From the NCBI GenBank assembly GCA_945643635.1, contig CALZFC010000111.1, forward strand, positions 510,001 through 574,000: DNA of 64,000 nucleotides. The letters run 5' to 3'. This DNA comes from Allodiplogaster sudhausi. Lineage: Eukaryota > Nematoda > Chromadorea > Rhabditida > Diplogasteridae. The position numbers were made by a program, and so were the translations under genes. Below, in pieces: positions 46,906-58,057 of the stretch; positions within the stretch are counted from its first letter, which is position 1; every line of letters begins with the position of its first letter. The notes beneath the pieces were generated by a model. The model was not told the origin of the DNA and did not search any database. It saw only the letters and a list, made by a program, of their open reading frames with translations.

Positions 46906-47963
46906 CATTGATAATATCTGCCTTCAGTTGATAGCCTCTCTGTCCGTGCTGGATCTGAATCGCTGGTTCGCCTTCCAATGCTACATGAAAGCGCTGAACA
47001 TGTTCGATGAGGACGTCCATCTCAACTGCGTCGCGAAGAAAACCAATGAAGAGGTTCCAGCAGTTACATCTAATTCATTATCTCTTCCGCATTAAGACTT
47101 CATTAACAAACTCTTTTTGAAGATAGGAAATTAATATAGCAATTAATTTTAATGGATAATATATGCTCAGATCTACTGGCCCGAACTGCGCACCCTCACG
47201 ATCCGCACAACGATGCAGCAGGCACCGCACTTGTCGAGGTTCATACCATTCCGCTCTCTCTCTCTCTATCCCGCTCTCTCTCCCTCTCTCTATCTCGCTC
47301 TCTCGCCTGCAGTTTCATCTCGCTCTCTCGCCTGCAGTTTCAATCTCTCTGATACGCTCTCTAGCAATAAGTATGACCACCGCAACCCATTCTTGACGGT
47401 GACGTCATATCCGGATGAGTTCTTACACACGCTTTCTCAGCTCGTTTCTCTTCCTTAGATATGCGCTCCCAACATTCTCTCTCCCCTCTCTCTCTCTCTC
47501 CCTTGTTATTATTATTCCCGTCCTTCATTCCCTTGAATTTCTGTATATGTTCTATGTCTTCTTTTACATACCATCAATGCATACGCTCCCGATTACTCTC
47601 GCACTTGGGAAAACATGAGACGAATGCTCATTGTTCTTGTAAGATTGGTTGGATGTGTAGGGTGATCGACTACGGAGTGGCCGCCTCCTTCGTGATCAAT
47701 CGCCTGGTCATCTCCTCTCTCTCCGTCGTTGTTCTTGATGGAGAGGACGATGACTCTGCCAGTGGTCGCCTCAACAAGAACATTTACAACTTCCGGTTCG
47801 CGTTCTTCATCAATCACAGCATCCACTTTTCTCATGAATGTGCATTTCTTTTCGTAAATGAGATTGCTTGGTTCCTTGCAGTTGCTGGGCGGGCAGCGCC
47901 GGCTTCGATGGCCGCTTCCACATCTCCACCACACGAGAACAGGAGATGTCGGAAGTCCACTGA
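44858..47963 (+). CDS. F-box protein, 347 aa
   Basis: Family role (known): F-box proteins recruit substrates to SCF ubiquitin ligases through Skp1 binding. Seen: exons 44858-44956, 45721-45825, 45918-46035, 46140-46287, 46381-46477, 46928-47053, 47171-47238, 47338-47403, 47661-47795 and 47882-47963 sum to an intact frame. The N-terminus is Ser/basic-rich. The F-box is LPMGLLLAVIDRCQLIQQCR followed by LRSVCRAFRDHV. The remaining about 250 residues are not a recognised repeat (no clear LRR, WD40 or Kelch); the tail ends CWAGSAGFDGRF...STTREQEMSEVH. The intron after 46477 starts with GC by phase and carries a 400-bp CT/CACT repeat. The acceptor before 47338 is duplicated. Substrate unknown. Confidence 0.72.
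46506..46905 (+). repeat. Compound (CT)n / CACTCTCT repeat inside an F-box gene intron
   Basis: About 400 bp of CT dinucleotides, first interrupted by CTCTCGCG units (46506-46690), then by regularly spaced CACT units (46690-46880). The region makes up nearly the whole intron 46478-46927. Confidence 0.9.
47292..47341 (+). repeat. 25-bp tandem duplication of a 3' splice site
   Basis: ATCTCGCTCTCTCGCCTGCA plus GTTTC occurs twice exactly (47292-47316, 47317-47341). Each copy has CTGCAG followed by TTTC. Only the second acceptor (exon from 47338) keeps the F-box protein frame; the first leads to an early TGA. Confidence 0.9.
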
Positions 47964-48745
47964 TTACGAAATGACTAATTCCTCTCTCACGGGTTCTTTC
48001 TTCCCTTTCTATATATTTTAGCCATATCCTGTTATCCTTGTTTCAATTCATCATAACGTTATAAATAGGACATACAAATATCTTTGCTTGCATAACTAAC
48101 AATCACATTAGCCACAGTCCAATGATAACTGGATCTCCACGTTGCTGTTCTACTACTTTCCAACTGCTGTTTTAGCAAAATACATGTTTGTTTGATGAGG
48201 TTGAGCTGTTTGATGTAAGATAGATGTTATTATTAGTGATAGAAATGCTTGACTCTACGGTTGCTGCTCGTCTTCCGCTACTTTCTTTCACTTAGCATTT
48301 GTCTATTCAATCATGGGTATCTTCAATGCTTCACACATCGCAGTTACTAATTTCTATTCTCATCATCTGTTTCATGAGTTCTATTCTCGCAGGGCTCCTC
48401 TAAGGAACCTTTTATTTGCTTCCGCTGTATATACGTTTGCATCGCGAAATAAAAGACTATTCCTGCTCTGCTAATCACATTAATTAGCAGAAATCCATTA
48501 GATTGGTGAAGGCTCTTTACTCGCTTGAAAAGAGCGGAAGAATGGAGGGAGGAAGTTGTGATCTCTATCAAGGAGTCATGACTGATAGTGAGAAGAAGGA
48601 GTCATGCTCGAACCCTTCCGATTCTGAATGGATTTAATTTCTTTTCTGTGCACTTTTACTGTCTATTCTTCTCTCTCTCCACACGTTATCTCTTTATCTC
48701 TCGATCTCTGTTTCTCTCTCTGTCTCTCTCTATCTCTCTCTCTAT
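47964..48745. other. Intergenic between convergent genes; no gene seen
   Basis: Lies between the 3' ends of the F-box gene (+) and the ADAM10-like gene (-). Mostly AT-rich unique sequence, with CT repeats from 48670. No supportable exon. Confidence 0.5.
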
Positions 48746-48748
48746 CTA

Positions 48749-48801
<53 letters not shown>

Positions 48802-49741
48802 CCATGGAAAGTGCCGACGATTGGACGGAAGGACGGAGGGAACGGTCGGAGAGAGAGCCAATAAGACTCCTGATGCTCCGTTTCTTCGGTTGCTTGGGAT
48901 TGTGTGAAGGAGTGTAGAAGGCGCAGCACTTATCGAGCATTAAGAGGAGCAGAAGGACGAAGACGCCGCAGAGCAAGAAGACCCACCACCTGAGGGAGGC
49001 GGAGGACATTCTCCTTACTCTTCACACATCCATTCATTTGCCTTACTACTTTTTATTCTGATATTCGATCATCTTCTAGATGAATCATGAAAATATGTAG
49101 TGCCCATGTCGATGTTGTAGAAATGGTTCAAGACGAACGAACAGTTCCCTGGCTCCTCTGCCCTACTCAGCCAGCTTCTCCCTCGCGAACATCTGAGAGA
49201 GTCGACTGATTGCCCCCTCGGGGTCGAAGCGGCGGCAGCGGAAGAGGAGATCGCACTTTCCTGACGATTCCCAACTTGTCATCTATTTTAATTTCGCTAA
49301 CTATACATGTAATTTATAAACATCTGGCTGGAAAAGACCTGGTCCATTGACAGCCACGCACTCCGAGCCAGGACTCATGAGAATTCCACGCTGGCCCAAC
49401 CGCTTCTCCTGCATGAACTTCGTGCGGTTTGCACGGAAAAGGTAGAGGTTCCGCGTGGAAATACACTCTAGAAGGAGGAAAGAAACGATAAAATACTTCG
49501 ACTGAAACATCCGTTTCGATCTATTTGTGTAGGTCAAAGAAAAACAAACTTCCATCCTTGAGGCAGGCGAGGAAGCATCTCGCATGAGCGTCTCCCTCTT
49601 TCAGGAGGCAATCCCGGAGGCCGAGGGATTCGCAGATGCTACCAGAGCAGGCGCCGTCTTGGCACACCTGCACACGATCTCTCTCATCCCTCGCTTCTTC
49701 CTACTCTCTCTCAGTTGCCTCTCTTTCTTTCTCTCTCGCTT

Positions 49742-49807
<66 letters not shown>

Positions 49808-49836
49808 ACTTCCCTCTCTCTCCCTCTCTATCTCTT

Positions 49837-49870
<34 letters not shown>

Positions 49871-52434
49871 TCTCATTTGCCTCTCTCTCTCTCTGTCTCT
49901 CTCTCTAGCCTTGCTGGAGTGTTCGCAAGGAATGCCATTATCCGCTGCCTTTGGCTCCGGACACTGCGAGCTGTTCCCGTTACAGAACGAGGTTGTCTTG
50001 CAGTTGTCGGCCTAAGAATTGGAGCTAATGAGTGAATGAAAGTCTTTTGATGTTATATGACTTACATAGTAGTAATTAATTAAACAAAATCTAATAGGAA
50101 AGAGTAATGAATGACCTCAAGGCAGACTTGCTCTCTCCCGTGGAAGTCGCAACTCGCGCCGTCACAGCACGGGCCTTCGCTTGGAGAACATCTCACGCCC
50201 TTCTTAGTCTGAATATAATTTAATAATTTTATATATAAAAATAAATGTTCAGCAGAGCCCGCTGGCCATCTCATGTCTTGAGGGTGCACCCGAGACCGAG
50301 AGTGTGATTGGAGTTGCCTTTGCATTCCTCCTGCAAAAGGAGTTTATGAAAAAAAATGCATAACTTTTATTTAAAAAATATTGTGTGTATATGAAATAGC
50401 GACTTGAGTTTGTCCACAGTCGCACTTCTCCGTGTCCTCCACGACGCTGTTTCCACAATGACTGCGGTAAGTCTCTAAACAGATTAACAAATTTTGAGTT
50501 TTATAATTTGTATCACTTCCTTACCAAGGAAACAGTTTCTCTTTGTCTGAGTAGCGGAAGCCCAATCTGTTGAAATATCGACTGGTGGCAGGGCAAGAAG
50601 GTCCTGAAATAATGAATAATAGCAATAAAAAAATTAATCATTTACATATGTACATACATACATAGATATTTATATCTTTTTCGAACTAACAGTGAGAACA
50701 GCAGAAATGTTGTCGCGAGAGCACTGAGAAAACTTCTTGTTGTGTCGTTTGTTTCCTTGAGATGTAGAAGGAAACATGAGGTAGTTGCCCTCAAGGATCA
50801 ATTATATTCATTTGTCTCCTTAAGTCTCTATAAAACTGTTACTGTGTGTGTGAGAGAGAGAGAGGAGAGCGAGGAGAGAGAGAGAAAGAGAGAGAGAGAG
50901 TGCCCGTGCCTTAGTGCCTCCCGGGGTGCACATGAGCTGTGCCCTCCGAGGATCCACGGTGTCGTGGCTGGAACCGAGGGAGTGGCCGAACTCGTGAGTG
51001 CCATCGAAGAGGCCGTATTGGCTGACCTTGGAAATAACACTCAATATTTTGGGGTTCTTTAATCATGAAGTAGTAGAATAGTACTACTTAATGATTAAAG
51101 AACCCCAAAATATTGAGTGTCTATACCTTTGACAGTAGTAGCCACTTGAAGCGAATATGAAATCAAAACTACCATTGTTAAGAAACGTGACGACTCCCGT
51201 GTTTCCGCTCTTCAGTTTGGTGTGGCTGCCTCCAGTGAAAACGGTGAAGTAACCACAGCAAATGCCGCCCACTCGATTGCCTTCTCTGCTGCTCTAAATT
51301 CCATCGACTTGAAAACCGGAGTAAAAAATGATTTGAACTACTACCCTAAGAGTGAAAATGAGTCAATTTATGAAACAAGTTCGGCAGCTGCGAATATTCT
51401 TTCAACTATAAAATGAAGTGAATATCACAATCCGCGGCAACGTTAGCAAGCCCGAGAGTACCAGCAAAGTCACGAAAGGTGAAGGTGTACGCGAGACAAA
51501 AGCGGGATTCGTCCTGAGGATTTTCACCATTTCACAAATATTTTCGGAAACGAACATTTTATTTATGGTTAGAATAAGGAAAAAAAAAACAAAAAAAAAT
51601 TCAGATGAACGAAGAACCGCTTCGGAGGCGATTTGCAGAAAAGAGTTGAAATCGACATTGTGGACGCAGAGAGAATGAGGGGGCGTCTGGTCGCAGGAAT
51701 TCTTGGTGAAGATCTACAAGCATTCACTTTCTATTCCTTAGACAGAAAGGATGAAAGGCGGAAGGACGAACCGATACTCTGCTCAGCTGAAATTTAATTC
51801 CATTGATGCCATTAAAGTCTTGCGCAGCGTAGATTTCGTTCACCGTACGAAAATTCGATGCTAACATCCTTCTAATGACTTGAGTCCTGTAATTAGCTCC
51901 ATGCCACTTTTTTAAAACAATAGAATCATGAACGCGAATTTTTTGAGCTATTTGTAAGAAGAAGCATTTGTAAGAATAACTTATTAAAAAGAATGAAAGA
52001 ATTGACGTTTCTTTGTCAGAAGATTGTTTTCCCTCCTTTCGGAAGTGTTCGAAGAGTTCGGAATCAACGACAGCATGGACGGTGCAGACGCGGCCGGAGT
52101 GGAGGGGGACAGACGCACGGCGGCTGCGCCTGCCAAACACGCATCATTTCTCTCTCCTATTCAGACAGTTTGGGGAAAGAAAGAACCTCGGGTTCTGATT
52201 GATCGACTCCGCTTCTGCTGAGAAGAGAGGAGGCGCCAGATCGAAGGAACTATTCCTGAGGGGAATCTTCTCTCGCCCACAGTGAACTTTCCAATGCAAT
52301 GTGAACTCACTCAAAAGAACTGCCAGGAGGAAGAATGTCGTCGTCGCGATAAATGAAAGAATGGAAGGGGAGGTCAGAAGAATTCGCAAAGCGAGAGGCC
52401 TGAGAACAGGTGCAGAGAGAGAGAGAGAGAGAGA

Positions 52435-52476
<42 letters not shown>

Positions 52477-52604
52477 GAGAAAGAGAAAAAAACCGCTTCG
52501 ATGTGGAAAGAGTCCCCATTCGATAGAAGGATTCTGCCCTCGAAGAAGCCGTTCACGACGAATCCTGTCACTGACGAATTCGGATCGCCTAAACAACTTG
52601 TCAT
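48746..52604 (-). CDS. ADAM10/Kuzbanian-like transmembrane metalloprotease; 5' exons missing
   Basis: Family role (known): ADAM10 sheds ectodomains, including Notch S2 cleavage. Seen: about 19 minus-strand exons. The prodomain piece (VNGFFEGRILLSNGDSFHIE; DLPFHSFIYRDDDI) leads to a furin-type site KLRSRR (exons 52167-52217/52007-52129). The catalytic domain includes VVTFLNN and zinc motif HEFGHSLGSSHD (exon 50910-51039). The disintegrin/Cys-rich part has CGNSVVEDTEKCDCG, CSPSEGPCCDGASCDF and CSGSICESLG. A helix with the ADAM10-like juxtamembrane YTPSHNPKQPKK closes it (exon from 49014). Exon phases agree nearly throughout. Two introns begin with GC (donors at 50909 and 49909); the junction at 50276 lacks GT or GC. 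Signal peptide and first prodomain exons were not found beyond 52604. The frame runs into (GA)n coding Arg-Glu near 48790. Confidence 0.88.
51037..51120. repeat. Near-perfect 39-bp inverted repeat filling an ADAM10 intron
   Basis: Left arm 51037-51075 (ACACTCAATATTTTGGGGTT...) and right arm 51082-51120 are reverse complements with one mismatch (51067), separated by a 6-base loop GAATAG. The minus-strand intron is 51040-51126. The hairpin spans all of it except six bases next to the donor, and pairs sequence by the donor with the acceptor. Confidence 0.95.
52437..52470. repeat. (AT)n microsatellite in an ADAM10 prodomain intron
   Basis: 34 bp of AT dinucleotides preceded by (GA)n, inside the intron between exons ending at 52494 and starting at 52399 (minus strand). 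Confidence 0.9.
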
Positions 52605-54059
52605 TTGGGAAACTTATTCTTTTTCTGTATGGACAGTCCAGTAGGAAAGAAGAATGACGAATCCGTGGTGCATCTGATGGCTGACATCAGAATCTTCCGT
52701 GACGTCTCTGCCATCCAACTCAACAAGGACTTCTTCTCTCTGTCCATGAGAAGCATCTTGCCACAGATTCAGAGTGAATGGACTAAAGGAATTAAAAAAA
52801 TGTTCAAATTGAAAAAGAGCACTCAGAACGAAAATTTAGTTTATGATTAGAAATGTTAGTTAATTAAGTGTGGATTTTGACCGCTCGTAGGCATGGAATC
52901 TGCCGCCGTAGTAAAGTGTCGCTTTTTGAGGGGTAATCCTGAGGTTGTTACCCATGAGGGTAAAACCATTACTACTCAGATTCGCCGGGCATTATCCTGA
53001 GGGTAATGTCAGCTGAAAGATGCTATCTTTTCCTTTCGTATATTCTTTGCTGCTGTCATCCATCCCTCAGTCATCCCTGCTCCATTCCTGCTTCATCTTC
53101 ATTCTTCTGTCGCTCCTATTTGGGACCATTCCGATGCGGACTACAACTACACCTTGCTGCAGCACACTTTATATCCATCATTTTCTTATTGGAAATTCAC
53201 CTACAGCAAAAACAGCTATTTGTAACAATAATGTTATCAAACAGTGAATGAGAAGCTAATGGATGGGTCTAAACAAGAGTGTACATGGAAATCAGCCTTA
53301 CAAAAGAGAAAAGAAGAAAAGAGGAAGAAAAACAAAAACACAAGAGGAAAAATCTGCGTATAATACAGACTAAAATGAGCTATTTGTTTTCATTAAGTTG
53401 AACATTATCCACGCCATCACTAACTACCAAGTTACAGGGAATATCCTATAATAAAGTCGCTTTCTAGCACAAGAACTAGTAACTGTGGCAAGGAACAACA
53501 GACTCTGAGCTGCTGGCTCTTTCAATTTCAATGTGTTCCTGAATCCGCAAGCTTAACTTATACCAAAAGAAAAAATGGAGGGAGAGCAAACACACAGATC
53601 AAATCCATTCGACAACACAACAGGAATTTCCAGCATAAATACGGAATCATGGTAGAATCAAGATTCGAGTGTGCATTCCAGATGGCCGAGACGGTACCGA
53701 AGGGAATACAGTGGGGAATGGCGAAACAGATGTCGAATCCCTTGGCGCTGCAGTGAGAGTCGCGGCAGGATCAAGCGTCAGACCAACTGAAGAAGAATTT
53801 TGAATTACATATGAAAATCCACCGTATTCAAAGTAGAAAGGAACATTCCCAACTTACAGTATTACAGTAACCCGTAAAATGGCGCCTAAAAACGTAAAAT
53901 GAATAATTCAAATAAAAAGAACATTGCCGAGTTGATGAGTCTATTGATGATAGCTAACTAACGTGTGGTCACGTTCAAATAACGAATGAATTAATGATTT
54001 TAAAAAAAGAAGAAGAAAGAACCACGAACCGTCCGAGTCCCGAGTGCACGAGCAATGTG

Positions 54060-54568
54060 GAGCTGGAGAGCTGGAGAGTGGAGCTGGAGAGCGGAACTGG
54101 AGAGGCGACGGGAGCATCTCGGCCGGTGGAGCAGCGCCGTCTTGCGCGGCTGCCGCTGAGTCCACTTCCATCTTAAGAGATAGAAAGAGGGAGAGAGAAA
54201 GAGAGATGCAACTATTAGGATAGAAAGAGGGAGAGAGAAAGAGAGATGCAACTATTAGGATTGATTACACATTCATCTAAAGATTCATCTTCACCCGAGT
54301 TGGAAAACAAAACGACAAAAAAGAAAAAGGCCTTGATTGGTGTTAGATTGGCCTAAATTGGTGTCAGTTGTGGCGCTATTCTAAGAAAAAGACACATGAC
54401 CAATCACAAACAAACTGCAAACAATCCCCCAATATGTTTAAGGTTTTCATTTACGAAATAAGCATAAGCAGAATAAGAACCTGGGCCTTCTCCTCTTCGT
54501 TCAGCTCGGGCAGATTGGCTGGCGCAGTTTCTGCTGCAGCCGCGGCGGCCTCCTTCGTCTTGTCGTCA
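54060..54568 (-). other. Two exon-like segments inside the TIR block
   Basis: 54481-54568 reads DDKTKEAAAAAAETAPANLP then ELNEEEKAQ before a GT donor. 54171 downward reads MEVDSAAAAQDGAAPPAEM after a long pyrimidine tract ending in AAG. The two join in phase 0. Codon use (GCC, GAG, CTG) looks like the real genes nearby and unlike the AT-rich surroundings. Product unknown; could be a captured gene fragment or a real gene flanked by the inverted repeats. Confidence 0.3.
54181..54260. repeat. Exact 40-bp tandem duplication
   Basis: TAGAAAGAGGGAGAGAGAAA followed by GAGAGATGCAACTATTAGGA occurs twice (54181-54220, 54221-54260). On the minus strand it is a pyrimidine tract directly upstream of the candidate acceptor at 54172. 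Confidence 0.95.
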
Positions 54569-55038
54569 CTCACGTGATGGCATATATAAAAACAATAAAG
54601 CATAGACTTAACTGTAAACGGCAATTAAAATAACATACTCATAATGAAATTACATTACTATTACAATCCAAATGCTAATTTAGAGTGAATCTTTCATGGT
54701 TCATGACAGTACGCCGTTACTTTTACCACAAATACTATATTCGTAATTTGGAGCTGGACGATGAAAGGTAAAACGGTTATGCCAATGCGCATTAGCATAA
54801 CCATTTTACACATGAGGTTGATCTCGTCTCCAAGAATTGCATGCTCTCTCGGCCTGTCCTCGTTACCCAAACATTACCCCACAGCCTTTTCCATGCCATT
54901 ACCCATGAGGGTAAACAATGGTGGCATGCTAGACAGTACGAGAGAGCACGCTCATGCTAGAGATTCAGACATATTATCCTCATGGGTAACATCCTGAGGA
55001 TTACCCCTCAAAAAGCGACACTTTACTACGGCGGCAGA

Positions 55039-55345
55039 GGATGAGGGGAGGAGTGAAGGGTGCATGGGATGGCTGCCGCTTCAGCCGAGTTGCAGTCTTC
55101 AGGGGAGAGTAGTTCAGTTCATCATAGCGGAGCAGAAATGGAGACACGCTTGTCGCTGAATTCATGTGATTAAAAAAAATTTTTACTTCCTTTTCAATCT
55201 ATTATTCCCGATATGTACACATATTTTTCAAAGCGAAAATATATTTCATAGTAGCATTATAGATTAATTATAGGAGAAATGCTTAAAAGATCTTGAGGAA
55301 GCAGACAAAGAGCGAAGAATAAAAAGATCGAAGCATTCTCCATAA
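55039..55345. other. Short spacer right of the TIR block
   Basis: Unique sequence; no coding exon recognised. The missing 5' exons of the minus-strand ADAM10 gene would be expected from here rightwards but were not identified. Confidence 0.35.
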
Positions 55346-55456
55346 TATATAAGAGGGAGATCCGCTTCGACCGGGTGGGATCGCTGGGTAGAAGAAGAAT
55401 GACATGAGATGCAGCTCGAGCTATCACATATTGTGCTTTTTATTGGAGTTATTTCT
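55346..55456 (+). promoter_or_regulatory. TATA-box and candidate first exon of a secreted protein
   Basis: TATATAAG at 55346-55353. About 50-60 bp downstream, ATGs at 55404 and 55409 open short hydrophobic frames (MQLELSHIVLFIGVIS in one) that run into a strong donor GC|GTGAGTC near 55456. No continuing exon is seen before the gypsy LTR at 55806, so the gene may be interrupted by it. Tentative. Confidence 0.3.
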
Positions 55457-55805
55457 GCGTGAGTCTCTCTCTAATCTTAATCCTTCATGAGCCACGTAAT
55501 ATTGCTAGATTCACGATATTATCGTAATTAGTATACTAGTCTACGTGAGTCTCTCCTATTCGTTAATACGTTCATTGCCTTCATTATTTTAACTTCGCTT
55601 ATCACTAAATCGACGATTGCCTGAGCGCCTTCCAGCCGTGTTATTAGTCTTTAAAAACTTTGCCAGTTTGACTAAATTTTTATGGCGATTTCATTTTTGG
55701 CTTTTGGAAATTCCAATAAAATATTGAATCTGACCAATTTCCATAATAAACCGGCAAATAACTGCATGAAGTTTTTATTTATGTTTGTTCATATTTTACT
55801 AGCTC

Positions 55806-56041
55806 TGTTGAAACCCGCGCATCCACATACACTCTCTCGGCCGCCTAACGGCCGCACACTCTCTCTCCCTCTCTACGCTCCGCCCCCTCGGGAGAGGGCG
55901 CGTCAGAGAGGGGCTCTGCACGACTGCAATACGGCTATTTCGAGCACCGACCGCAAGCCAGGAGGCATATTAACAGGTCGGTCATTACACATTATTAGAT
56001 CTAGATGAGGAGTCAGGCTTTAGGCGGCCTGGCTTCTTACA
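55806..56041 (+). repeat. 5' LTR of the gypsy element
   Basis: 236 bp, begins TG and ends CA; differs from the 3' LTR at seven sites, clustered around 55902-55940. Confidence 0.93.
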
Positions 56042-57554
56042 TGGAGGTCCCGGGTCGAACTCTTGCCGCAGGGGCAAGAGGGAAGCCCAGTGAACAAGTA
56101 AATTAATTTTTTTACCAAAAATGATTTCATTCAAAATTTTTAATATTTAAACTATACTTGTTAACAAGGACTTACATAATCTAGTGAACTCTTAAGCCTC
56201 TAGCCAGTGAACTCACACTCCTAGGTTTCTAGGTTAGATTGTCTGAGTTAACTATTCACCCCCCAGTAGCATGTTTCGTGTTTTGGAGTGACTCCGTTTA
56301 TTTGGTTATAAGGTAAGCGTTCTTTGCCGGTGGTAGCACGTCCCACCTATTGAGAGTGACCCAAGTGGATAGTAACTTGCAGCACGGGGAGCTGCAAGGC
56401 TGGGCACCTCCATCCTAGAATCCCCATAGAGTAGACGAGGGCCCCCAAGGTAGCTGGATCCACTGTAGTTCCTCTCCTCCTACAGTGGCTAGGCAAGGCG
56501 GTAGCCTGGGATGGCGCTTAATGCCCTCGAATTCATATATAAGTCTCTCTATAGTCCAAACTAGGATAGGCAAACGGAGTTAGCAACTGGGTTTTATTTT
56601 GGTGATAGCGGGCAATCTCTCTACCAATTAGCTTTGATGGATACGATTAGAAGGATAGCTAAAATAGAGGTAAAAGTGTGACGTTCATTCCACGCTGGCT
56701 GGAGTACCTTTAGAGAAATGTGTATGCTCGTTCCGCCTAAGCCGTTTTGTAGAAGTGCAACCAGCACTGTTTCGGGTATTTGTTTTTTCTTGTTTTGTTC
56801 ACAGTGCTGGTATCCTATCCCTCTCTCATCCTCTCTTATTTATATATATGTCTAACAAATTTCTATATGTATGTATATTTCTCTATATCTCTCTTTATTA
56901 TCTCTCGTTGTTTCTTTCTCTGATGCAGGCGTACATTCTCTCTCTTTCTATCTCTACGCCGCTGGCCTTGATTAATTGCCTATGGCCGAGAGTACCCGGT
57001 CGCAGCCGATCGAATCTCTCATTTGACTATCAGCCACCAGGCATTAGAGGCACACAGAGTAAACAACAGAGAGCCACATTTTCTCTCTTTCTCTATCTAA
57101 CTTACTCTATCTCATATGTATCTTATATCATTCTCGTCTCATTTACTCTCGCTGCTGCCCGCTGCCTCCAACTAGGTCAAGATTGATGATATTAGGCTCA
57201 GTGCGCCTGTCAGATAAGACGGCGCACACAACATTTGCATTCCAGCCAGTCCAGCTGGCACAGAAAAAATCGTCAACAATCTCGGTCTAGCCATATCTTT
57301 CTCTCTTCCTTTCTTTCTTTCCTTCTTTTTTTCATTATTTCTCTCTCCATCTCTATATCTCTCATTAATAAGGCTTACCCAATATATTTCAATCAAAAGT
57401 TTCGCTTATTGTTATTCTTAATTTTCTCGTAAATGTATTTTCGTTATAGTATATCATGCATTTAGAAAGTAGCTAGTTATCTTTATATTTACTTCGTGCT
57501 GTCCAATGTCACGACCAAACTTCGTCTCGGCAAGGAAAACATCTTCGACTTAGC

Positions 57555-58057
57555 GCTCTCGCGCTGTAAACCGGACGAAGAACAGCTATTACCATCATCA
57601 GACTTTCGTTCGCCAAAACATCGACAAAGGAGGCTCACTCGACGAACGAGCACGCGGGGCATTCGCCGCAAACGGCACCCCGATTCACTTCATAGCCGAA
57701 GTCGACCTGAACCTCCGAATTGGCAACGAACATCTCAAGCAAACATTCCAAGTGGCCGCTGACAAGGACTGCCCAGCCGCAGCCCTGATCGGACTGGACA
57801 CGATGCGAGCCCTTGATGAACGCGAAAGACCAGCTCTCCTTCGTCCAGACAAACACGAACTTCACCTTGGAGGCGTCATCATCCCACTGGTAAAGCGTGA
57901 TGGCTACAACGAAGAGAAGATCCACATCGGACAAGTCAAGATTGCACATCCAAGCGAACAGCAAAGGCAAGGTGAAGATTGCAATGACTCTCGACAACCA
58001 CAACGACAACCAGAAATTCTTGATCTCACCATTCCAACGGACGGAGTGGAGCTTTGA
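57555..58057 (+). pseudogene. Gypsy protease-like frame, active-site region missing
   Basis: The open frame carries ARGAFAANGTPIHFIAEV and, near 57775, AAALIGLDTMRAL, resembling the C-terminal half of retroelement aspartic proteases (I/LxGxD). The upstream D-T/S-G catalytic segment is not present in any frame just before it; a TAG stops the frame at about 57551. It overlaps the RT frame, which is shifted relative to it. Confidence 0.55.

Larger units (their letters stand above)
52899..55038. mobile_element. 2.1-kb block with 66-bp terminal inverted repeats (DNA transposon-like)
   Basis: The left end (52899-52964) starts TCTGCCGCCGTAGTAAAGTG and the right end (54973-55038) is its reverse complement over about 66 bp with about 3 mismatches. 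Both TIRs contain GAGGGGTAATCCT and TTACCCATGAGG. Extra copies of TTACCCATGAGGGTAA occur just inside each end (52950, 54902). No transposase-like frame is visible, so it would be non-autonomous. I could not define a target-site duplication. The interior holds minus-strand exon-like segments (54481-54568, 54060-54171, 53650-53815). Confidence 0.7.

Noticed and set aside
46355..47095. Long Ser/Leu-rich open frames (and R/E-rich frames on the other strand) over CT repeats
   Set aside because: They are translations of (CT)n/(GA)n in every frame and conflict with the phase-consistent F-box exons.
52605..52850. Plus-strand frame of 81 aa next to the ADAM10 prodomain exon
   Set aside because: It opposes the strand of the well-supported ADAM10 gene and could not be linked to any plus-strand exon; kept as unexplained, not called.
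56042..56060. Assignment of the primer-binding site to a specific tRNA
   Set aside because: The TGG-starting sequence is in the right place, but I could not match it confidently to a tRNA 3' end by eye.
56755..57186. Candidate gag frame of the gypsy element
   Set aside because: The frame encodes CT-repeat-derived sequence without capsid-like or CCHC zinc-knuckle motifs.
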